NCBI GenBank assembly: GCA_903852755.1
Contig: CAINRS010000051.1
Location: 1-64,000 of the forward strand
Direction: 5' to 3'
Source of the DNA: an uncultured Actinomycetes bacterium
GTDB lineage: Bacteria > Actinomycetota > Acidimicrobiia > Acidimicrobiales > Microtrichaceae
Length of the DNA: 64,000 nucleotides
Shown: positions 54,320-64,000 of the stretch, piece after piece
Layout of the letters: each line of letters begins with the position of its first letter
How positions within the stretch are numbered: the stretch's first letter is position 1
Position numbers and translations under genes: made by a program
The notes under the pieces: generated by a model
Databases searched by the model: none
What the model was told of the DNA's origin: nothing
Seen by the model: the letters and a program-made list of their open reading frames with translations, nothing else

Positions 54320-54726
54320 TCAGGCGGCGTCGGTGACCGACAGACGCACCTCGGCGCGCCGGAGCGCCGAGATGGCCTCGGGGTCGGCCGGATCGGTGCG
54401 TAGACGCTCCTCGGCGCTCGACCGGGCCGCCCGGGCCCGTTCGACGTCGATCGCCTCGGCGAGCTCGGCGACGTCCGAGAGGATCGTCACCCGGGTCCGG
54501 CCGTCCTCGTCGGGCGGGGACACCTCGACGAAGCCCTGGTGGACCGCGATCACGACCTCGCCGTCGGGCCGGATCACCCGCACCGGGTGCGTCGCCAGCA
54601 CCCCGATGAACGGGATGTGTCCCGGCAGGAAGGCGATGTCACCGGTCGTCGTCCGGCAGATGACCATGTCGGCCTCACCCGAGAAGGCCACCCGCTCGGG
54701 CGACACGAGCTCGACGAGCAGCGACA

Positions 54727-54727
<1 letters not shown>
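54320..54727 (-). CDS. atpC: F1Fo ATP synthase subunit epsilon
   Basis: A 135-residue epsilon subunit of the F1 central stalk. The N-terminal beta-barrel reads LLVELVSPERVAFSGEADMVICRTTTGDIAFLPGHIPFIGVL, a standard match. The C-terminal helical hairpin (AELAEAIDVERARAARSSAEERL) can inhibit ATP hydrolysis. ATG at 54727 overlaps the atpD stop as TGATG. It is the last gene of the operon. Confidence 0.95.
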
Positions 54728-57214
<2,487 letters not shown>

Positions 57215-57244
57215 GGTGGCTCCTGTGGTCGCGGGCGGCGCCGG

Positions 57245-58876
<1,632 letters not shown>

Positions 58877-58932
58877 CGGGTTGCTCTCCTGTGCTTCGGG
58901 TCGACTGCTGGGGTCTCAGCGCCGTGCGGCGC

Positions 58933-59460
58933 TCAGAACGCCTCGCGCAGCTGGTTGAGACGGGTGCGGACGGTTCCATCGAGGACGGAGTCCCCGATAC
59001 GGGTGACGACGCCGCCCAGGACGGACTCGTCGACGACGTTGCGGACGGTGACGGTCTGCCCGGTGCGGGCCGACAGCGCCTGGGTGAGGTCGGCGATCTG
59101 GGCGTCGGTCAGCGGAACGGCGGTGCGCACCTCGGCGACCGTCTCTCCGGCCGCAGCGGCGGCCCGCTGGGTGATCTCCTCGGCGATCGCCGGGAGGTCA
59201 CCGATCCGCCCGGAGGCGACGAGCATCGACACGAACGACACCGTCGTCCGGGTGGCCCTGCCGTCGAGCAGGTCCTCGACGATCTGGGCACGACGCTCCA
59301 CGGGCAGGTGCGGGTCCGAGAGCGTGCGGCGCAGTTCCTCGTTGCCCACCACGACCTGCCCGAAACGGAACAGCTCGTCGGTGACCTCGGCTCGGTCGCC
59401 CTCGGCGGAGGCGATCGCCAGCGCGGCGTCGGCGTAGGCGCTGGCCCGGTTGTCGCTCAT
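58933..59460 (-). CDS. atpH: F1Fo ATP synthase subunit delta
   Basis: A 175-residue OSCP/delta subunit. The N-terminal helical domain starts ASAYADAALAIASAEGD, and the family C-terminal signature reads VRNVVDESVLGGVVTRIGDSVLDGTVRTRLNQLREAF. It tops the peripheral stalk. In mycobacteria delta is fused to a second b subunit; here it is free, although the second b gene lies directly upstream. ATG at 59460. Confidence 0.96.
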   Translation of the reverse strand: MSDNRASAYADAALAIASAEGDRAEVTDELFRFGQVVVGNEELRRTLSDPHLPVERRAQIVEDLLDGRATRTTVSFVSMLVASGRIGDLPAIAEEITQRAAAAAGETVAEVRTAVPLTDAQIADLTQALSARTGQTVTVRNVVDESVLGGVVTRIGDSVLDGTVRTRLNQLREAF

Positions 59461-59507
59461 GGTGTCTCCCGTCCTCGTACTGGTGTCTGGGTCGTGCTCG
59501 TCGTCGG

Positions 59508-60047
59508 TCAGTTCTGCGAGCCGACCCGGCGGATGTAGTCGTCGATGAGGCGCTGCTGGGCGTCGGCGTCGAGCGCCGAGCCGACGTACTGCTCGGTGGC
59601 ACCGAGCGCCAGGCGGGACACCTCTCCCGCCAGGTCCGCAGAGGCCTGCCCCTGGGTGACGGCCTGGTCGGTCGCAGCCCGCTCGCGCAGGTGGGCGATC
59701 TCCGCCTCGGTCCGCGCCGCGCTGTCGACGCGCAGGCGGTCGGCCGACTGGCGGGCGTCCTCGATGATCCGGGCCGCCTCGGTGTCGGAGTCGGCGAGCG
59801 CCGCCTTGATCCGGTCCCGCTCCGCCTCGGCGTCGGCCCGGGCCTGCGATGCGGCGCCGAGGCGCTCCTCGACCGCTGCGGTGCGGTTGGCGTAGTACTT
59901 CGTGGCCACGCCCTTGCCGAACTTGACCATCAGGAACGCCACGATGATGAAGGCGAGGCTGCTCCAGATGACCTCGTTGATGTCAGCCGGCAGCCAGAGT
60001 CCGTTGGGGCCCTCTGCTGCGAGCAGTGCGGTGATGGTGGTTGGCAT
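59508..60047 (-). CDS. atpF: F1Fo ATP synthase subunit b (second copy)
   Basis: A 179-residue b-type subunit with one N-terminal helix (INEVIWSSLAFIIVAFLMVKFG) and a long charged helical stalk (AAVEERLGAASQARADAEAERDRIKAALADS), ending in a short segment that could contact delta (GSALDADAQQRLIDDYIRRVG). ATG at 60047 is preceded by AGGA. It sits 16 bases below the other b gene, and the two differ clearly in sequence, so they probably form a heterodimeric stator. Confidence 0.92.
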   Translation of the reverse strand: MPTTITALLAAEGPNGLWLPADINEVIWSSLAFIIVAFLMVKFGKGVATKYYANRTAAVEERLGAASQARADAEAERDRIKAALADSDTEAARIIEDARQSADRLRVDSAARTEAEIAHLRERAATDQAVTQGQASADLAGEVSRLALGATEQYVGSALDADAQQRLIDDYIRRVGSQN

Positions 60048-60063
60048 CAGTCGGTCCTCCCGC

Positions 60064-60615
60064 TCACTTCGATCCGCCGGTGCGCTGCACGACGTCGTCG
60101 ACCGCCGGGCGGACGGCGGCGGCGTCGACCGGGGCCTGCACCACCTTCGACGCCGCAGCGGCCGCCAGGTCGGCAACGTCGCCCACGATCTGACCCAGCG
60201 CCGCCGTCCGGGCCGAGTCGAGCTCGGCCATCGCGGCCTGTCGCTGCTCGGCGATCTCCTGCTCGACGGCGAGCACCTGTCGGCCCCGCTCGGCGTCGAC
60301 CGTCACCCTGACCTCCTCGACCATGCGTGCGGCCTGGAGGCGGGCCTCGGAGATCGTGGTCTCGTAGTCCCGCCGGACCTGCTCGGCCGCCGCCTCGGCC
60401 GCCGCTGCGGCCTCGTAGTCGGACTGCACCTGCAGCTCCCGGTCCTCACGGGCCTTGAGCAGTGGGGGCAGACAGACGTACCGGAGCAGGATCCACGTCA
60501 GGAAGAAGAAGATCGCGCCCCAGACGAGCTCACCCGCCGAGTCGGGGAACACGGGGTTGACGGCCGCGCTCTCCCCGCCCTCGGCGGCCAACAGGTTGAT
60601 CGCTGCGAACAGCAT
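60064..60615 (-). CDS. F1Fo ATP synthase subunit b (first copy, b-prime-like)
   Basis: A 183-residue b-type subunit. A short N-terminus (MLFAAINLLAAEGG) precedes the membrane helix LVWGAIFFFLTWILLRYVCLPPLL, and the stalk is LKAREDRELQVQSDYEAAAAAEAAAEQVRRDYE. The Lys-Ala-Arg-Glu after PPLL resembles the b/b-prime types of photosynthetic bacteria. ATG at 60615 has AGGAG at good distance, preferred over the earlier in-frame ATG. It lies 124 bases after atpE, a gap that carries hairpins. Confidence 0.9.
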   Translation of the reverse strand: MLFAAINLLAAEGGESAAVNPVFPDSAGELVWGAIFFFLTWILLRYVCLPPLLKAREDRELQVQSDYEAAAAAEAAAEQVRRDYETTISEARLQAARMVEEVRVTVDAERGRQVLAVEQEIAEQRQAAMAELDSARTAALGQIVGDVADLAAAAASKVVQAPVDAAAVRPAVDDVVQRTGGSK

Positions 60616-60658
60616 GGTGACTCCTGGTCGTTCCGCCGGTGGCGGATCCGTTCGGTCC

Positions 60659-60681
60659 ACCCGCCCGGTTCCCGGGCGGGT
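60659..60681 (-). promoter_or_regulatory. strong intercistronic hairpin between atpE and the b genes
   Basis: A perfect 10-bp stem (ACCCGCCCGG / CCGGGCGGGT) with a three-base loop sits in the gap after atpE. GGTCCAC at 60654-60660 can alternatively pair with GTGGACC at 60701-60707, which excludes part of the first stem. It could be an attenuator, an RNase barrier or a processing site that sets c-subunit abundance. Confidence 0.6.
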
Positions 60682-60716
60682 CGTGTGGTCAGGTCCGTCG
60701 GTGGACCACTCCTGCG

Positions 60717-60732
60717 GGCGGCCGCAGCCGCC
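60717..60732 (-). promoter_or_regulatory. second hairpin just after atpE
   Basis: GGCGGC-CGCA-GCCGCC forms a perfect 6-bp stem with a four-base loop eight bases beyond the atpE stop. It could protect the 3' end of a processed atpE message. Confidence 0.5.
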
Positions 60733-60739
60733 GCTCGCC

Positions 60740-61090
<351 letters not shown>

Positions 61091-61906
61091 TCAGTGTTGC
61101 GGGTGCAGGGCCCCGCCGATGTAGACGGCGGTGAGCAGGCTGAAGATGAACGCCTGCAGGAACGCCACCATGAACTCGAATCCGGTGAAGGCGACCAGCA
61201 TGGGGAAGGCCACCAGGTTGACGATGTTGAGGATCTGGAATCCCCAGAGGGTGATGCACAGCACCGAGAAGGTGACGAGCAGGATGTGCCCGGCCAGCAT
61301 GTTGGCGAAGAGCCGGACCGCCAGCGAGAACGGGCGGATGATGAAGGTCGAGAGCAGCTCGATCGGCGTCACGAGGATGTAGAGCGCCTTCGGCACCCCC
61401 GGCGGGAAGAGCACCTCCTTGAAGTACCCGAGCTTGTGGTGCTTCACGCCGACACCGATGAACATCACCAGCGCCACGATCGCCAGGATCAGCGGGTTCG
61501 CGATCCGCGCGTTGGCCGGCATGTGCGCCGTGGGGATGATCTCGAAGAGGTTCCCGATCCAGATGTAGAAGAACATCGCGAGGAGCATCGGGAGGTACCG
61601 CTTGCCGTCGGGACCGATGGCCGGCTTGATGACCTGCACGTCGATGAAGTCGATCGCCGACTCCATCAGGTTCTGGAGCCCCCGGGGCACAGCGGCCGGC
61701 TTGCGGGACACGATGAAGAACAGGACCACCGGCACGATGAACGCGACGAAGTTGATGAACGCGATCTTGTTGAACTCGAACACGGTGCCCTCGAGGAACC
61801 ACGCCGGCCACTTCACGAGGTTCTCGACGGGCGGGAACTTGAGCCCGCCTCCCTCGCCACCGGCGGCGAGGATCGAGAGCGGCTGGGTGGACAGCGCCAC
61901 GGTCAT
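61091..61906 (-). CDS. atpB: F1Fo ATP synthase subunit a
   Basis: A 271-residue subunit a with five or six helices. FIIRPFSLAVRLFANMLAGHILL contains the essential Arg of helix 4 (in AVRLFANM), and AFLQAFIFSLLTAVYIGGAL is the C-terminal helix. The first 35 residues before the first helix include an Ala/Gly stretch. ATG at 61906 overlaps the preceding stop as ATGA. Confidence 0.97.
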   Translation of the reverse strand: MTVALSTQPLSILAAGGEGGGLKFPPVENLVKWPAWFLEGTVFEFNKIAFINFVAFIVPVVLFFIVSRKPAAVPRGLQNLMESAIDFIDVQVIKPAIGPDGKRYLPMLLAMFFYIWIGNLFEIIPTAHMPANARIANPLILAIVALVMFIGVGVKHHKLGYFKEVLFPPGVPKALYILVTPIELLSTFIIRPFSLAVRLFANMLAGHILLVTFSVLCITLWGFQILNIVNLVAFPMLVAFTGFEFMVAFLQAFIFSLLTAVYIGGALHPQH

Positions 61907-62424
61907 CGGCGGTCACTCCTCACGGGTTCGGCGTCCGGATCGACGGGGTCGTCGGCCCGGTCGCGAACGGGCAGGTACGGGTTGGGGGTCGGTGCGGGCC
62001 GGAGCCCCGGGAACGCGAGCGACGCCGAGACGTGCCGCAGCTCCCAGAACAGCAGCAGGAGGTGCGTCACGATGATGGTCAGGCCGAGCGGGACGAGTTC
62101 GACCCACGACGCGTTCCGCACCGCCAGGACGGCGACCATGATCAGGCCCAGCCGGAGCAGGAAGCCGAACAGCGCCGCAGCACCCATGGCGGCGGCCCCG
62201 ATCCGACCGCCGACGGCGAGCAGCCAGCCGGCCAACAGGAAGTTCACCACCACGATGGCCAGCCCGTAGAGGGTCGACCAGACCCCGTCTGCGCCCCAGA
62301 AACCGGCGGCGATCAGGAGCGCCACCGGGACGACCCACACGGCCCGCTTCACGATGTCGACCGCCACCGCCATGGCGGGGGACGGCCCCTCGATCCGCAC
62401 GCCCAGCGGCTCGTCGACGCTCAC
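61903..62424 (-). CDS. ATP synthase I-like membrane protein
   Basis: A 173-residue protein with four helices (VDIVKRAVWVVPVALLIAAGFWG, TLYGLAIVVVNFLLAGWLLAVG, AAALFGFLLRLGLIMVAVLA, ELVPLGLTIIVTHLLLLFWE) and a charged C-terminal tail. This layout fits the AtpI superfamily, whose members help c-ring assembly or Mg2+ uptake. GTG at 62424 overlaps the stop of the upstream small gene as GTGA, and its own stop overlaps atpB. Confidence 0.8.
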   Translation of the reverse strand: MSVDEPLGVRIEGPSPAMAVAVDIVKRAVWVVPVALLIAAGFWGADGVWSTLYGLAIVVVNFLLAGWLLAVGGRIGAAAMGAAALFGFLLRLGLIMVAVLAVRNASWVELVPLGLTIIVTHLLLLFWELRHVSASLAFPGLRPAPTPNPYLPVRDRADDPVDPDAEPVRSDRR

Positions 62425-62768
62425 GCCGCCCGGCTCCGGTCGTTCGTGTCGGCCACTGCGACCCGGTCCCCCGCCGCACCGGGGACCCACGGACCCGACC
62501 GGTCGTGCGCGGCCATCTGGTGCCGGTACTGGTAGACGACCTTGACCGCTGCGCCGGCCACACCGAGCACGGCGAGGAGCACGACGAACAGCGGCACGGT
62601 CCCGAGCGTCCGGTCGATCCAGAGTCCGAGCAGGGCCAGGATCACCGGGGCGAGGGCGAGTTCGAACGAGGCCGCCGAGCGGTGGGCGCCGGTGGCGAGC
62701 ACCTCGGTCCGGGCAGCAACCGACGGCGCGGCGTCTCCGGGGGCTGGGCGGGCGGGGTCGGCGGACAT
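62421..62768 (-). CDS. AtpZ/AtpI-like small membrane protein
   Basis: A 115-residue protein, or 122 if read from GTG at 62789. The core has two helices (FELALAPVILALLGLWIDRTLG and PLFVVLLAVLGVAGAAVKVVY) separated by a short loop, which is the AtpZ pattern. It opens the ATP synthase operon. Together with the next gene it probably assists Fo assembly. Confidence 0.75.
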   Translation of the reverse strand: MSADPARPAPGDAAPSVAARTEVLATGAHRSAASFELALAPVILALLGLWIDRTLGTVPLFVVLLAVLGVAGAAVKVVYQYRHQMAAHDRSGPWVPGAAGDRVAVADTNDRSRAA

Positions 62769-62810
62769 CACGGGTGCGGGACGGTCCACGGACTTTGTGA
62801 ACCTTTTCTC

Positions 62811-62839
62811 AATCTAGGTTCGACCCTCGGGCGTCGCAA
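62811..62839 (-). promoter_or_regulatory. promoter of the ATP synthase operon
   Basis: On the minus strand a -35-like TTGCGA (62834-62839) and a -10 TAGATT (62811-62816) are spaced by exactly 17 bases. This is the most AT-rich spot around. Transcription should start near 62804. An AACCT/AGGTT inverted repeat (62800-62804 and 62816-62820) flanks the start point. Confidence 0.65.
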
Positions 62840-62851
62840 GTCCGACGGGGT

Positions 62852-63337
62852 TCACGGAGCGACCGGCGGGACCGGTGGTGGAGCGACCGGAGCAGGAGCC
62901 GGAGCAGGAGCCGGAGCGACCGGAGCGGCCGGAGCCGGAGCACCCGGATCACCGGCGGCCCAGCGGATCGACTCGACCACCCGGTCGGCGTTGGCCCGAC
63001 CCTCGTAGGTGGAGCGGATCAACCAGAACCGCAGGAAACGCGCGGTCGAGTACCGGACGAACAGCGCGGCGCCGACGACGGCGAGGGTGAGGCCCAGCAG
63101 GGAACCCTGCGCCGCGTACGCCCGCTGGTCCGCAGCGGAGTCACCGCTCAGGCCGACCATGATCGCCCCGAACACCGCCAGGACGACTCCGACCACCATG
63201 AGCACGGCGCCCAGCACCAGCAGTCGTTGCTCGCCCGCGCCGGATCCGGCGATCCGGAGGTCGTCGATGTCGTTGCGGAACCGCGCGATCCGGTCGTCGC
63301 CGGCCTGCGCGTACGCCCCGCTCTCTGGTGCCGTCAT
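62852..63337 (-). CDS. two-helix membrane protein with Pro/Ala-rich tail, unknown function
   Basis: A 161-residue protein. It has an N-terminal soluble part (DDRIARFRNDIDDLRIAGSG), two hydrophobic helices (LLVLGAVLMVVGVVLAVFGAIMVG and LLGLTLAVVGAALFVRY), a helical segment RFLRFWLIRSTYEGRANADRVVESIRW, and a C-terminal run of PAPAPA repeats. The repeat comes from a short repeated base pattern at about 62889-62935. ATG at 63337. It follows the LivF gene, 46 bases below it, but no functional link is evident. Confidence 0.65.
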   Translation of the reverse strand: MTAPESGAYAQAGDDRIARFRNDIDDLRIAGSGAGEQRLLVLGAVLMVVGVVLAVFGAIMVGLSGDSAADQRAYAAQGSLLGLTLAVVGAALFVRYSTARFLRFWLIRSTYEGRANADRVVESIRWAAGDPGAPAPAAPVAPAPAPAPAPVAPPPVPPVAP

Positions 63338-63383
63338 GCTCGCTCCTCGTCGATGTCCCGTTCGTCGGCTCGGTGCCCCATGT

Positions 63384-64000
63384 TCACCCTCCCAGGTAGG
63401 CCGAGGACAACTCGGCCTCCACCTCGGCCGGTGATCCCACCCGGCGCACCACACCGTTGACCATGATGGCCGCGACGTCGGCCACGCCGAGGACCGTCCG
63501 GGCGAACTGCTCGACCACCAGGATCGACGTCCCCGTCCGGGCGATCTGCGCCACGATCCCGTAGAGCTCCTCGACCACCAGCGGCGCCAGACCCATCGAC
63601 AGCTCGTCGAGCATGAGCACCGCAGGGTCGACGGCCAGGCCGCGCGCCAGCGCGAGCATCTGCTGCTCACCACCGGAGAGGGTCCCGGCGACCTGGTTGC
63701 GCCGTTCGGCGAGCCGGGGGAACCGACCGAACGCAACCTCCTCGACCTGCGCGAGCGCGGCGCCGGCGAAGGTGGCCATCTGCAGGTTCTCCCGGACCGT
63801 CAGGTTGGGGAAGATCCCACGACCCTCGGGAATGGTCACGAGCCCGCGCTGTGCCAGCAGCTCCGGCGCCACACCGACCACGTTGCGGCCGGCCACGAGC
63901 ACCGACCCGGCGGTCGGCTGCACCAGTCCGCACGCCACCGACAGGGTCGTCGTCTTCCCGGCGCCGTTGGGACCGAGGAGCGCCACGACCGACGACGGTG
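63384..64000 (-). CDS. branched-chain amino acid ABC transporter ATPase LivF-like (5' end missing)
   Basis: The frame is open to the window edge, so the N-terminus is cut off. Walker A is VVALLGPNGAGKTTTLS, the Q-loop region GLVTIPEGRGIFPNLTVRENL, the signature LSGGEQQMLALARGLAVDP, Walker B LMLDELSMGLAP and the H-loop VVEQFA. IPEGRGIFPNLTV and LSMGLAPLVVEEL are diagnostic of LivF. It would power uptake of branched-chain amino acids or amides with LivG/H/M/K genes outside the window. Confidence 0.94.
   Translation of the reverse strand, partial: PSSVVALLGPNGAGKTTTLSVACGLVQPTAGSVLVAGRNVVGVAPELLAQRGLVTIPEGRGIFPNLTVRENLQMATFAGAALAQVEEVAFGRFPRLAERRNQVAGTLSGGEQQMLALARGLAVDPAVLMLDELSMGLAPLVVEELYGIVAQIARTGTSILVVEQFARTVLGVADVAAIMVNGVVRRVGSPAEVEAELSSAYLGG

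Overview
The window is one 64-kb chromosomal segment of a very GC-rich bacterium (coding DNA visibly above 70% G+C, many GTG starts). Gene content fits an actinobacterium, and I think class Acidimicrobiia is the best guess: gatCAB, a GlgE alpha-glucan locus, an unlinked meaB, the actinobacterial MoxR/DUF58/SpoIIM/RDD block, and an F-type ATP synthase operon with two separate b-type subunits and a free delta subunit. The taxonomic call is inference. I see no insertion sequence, phage gene, CRISPR array, tRNA or rRNA, and no gene-free stretch above 300 bases. The largest gap, 7698-7959, holds a long inverted repeat.

Layout. 1-314 is the end of a MATE-type exporter. 319-4930 (minus) is gatC-gatA-gatB followed by a TSUP permease and a lipoprotein. 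4949-9136 holds an esterase, an SCP2 sterol-carrier-like protein behind a perfect 24-bp palindrome, an MFS exporter, a membrane-anchored protein and a HAD hydrolase. 9133-15611 holds information and tRNA-modification functions: ligA, a cysteine desulfurase and mnmA (these two form a sulfur-relay pair), plus two little-known genes. 15641-22748 is a membrane-remodelling block (RDD, SpoIIM, DUF58, MoxR, DUF4350-like, DUF4129-like, a multi-pass protein) laid out as I recall it in mycobacteria. 22782-27058 holds a methyltransferase, thioesterase, SRPBCC protein, rhomboid and glycosyltransferase.

27055-40584 is the alpha-glucan region: glgB, mak and treS, then three unrelated genes, then glgE, a secreted protein and a divergent glucan phosphorylase. 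Together they would convert trehalose to maltose (TreS), maltose to maltose 1-phosphate (Mak), elongate linear glucan (GlgE), branch it (GlgB) and degrade it (GlgP). 40624-54297 is mixed metabolism and regulation: enoyl-CoA hydratase, Ser/Thr kinase with divergent Fur regulator, MeaB, NifU-type scaffold, MurA, MFS, DnaJ-domain protein, fructose bisphosphatase II, a DrrAB-like ABC exporter, a zinc metallopeptidase and a 2H-phosphoesterase/GNAT fusion. 54320-62839 is the complete ATP synthase operon with its promoter. The window ends in a LivF-type ABC ATPase.

Two general habits of expression are visible. Many genes have a TANNNT box 6-9 bases before the start codon, as expected for leaderless mRNAs. 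Many operon neighbours overlap by exactly GTGA or ATGA, suggesting translational coupling. The oddities I rate highest are the missing start codon and in-frame amber at mak, the 27-bp triplication inside the cysteine desulfurase, the hairpins after atpE, the Cys-to-Asp MurA, and two unusual inverted repeats (5815-5838 and 7770-7851).
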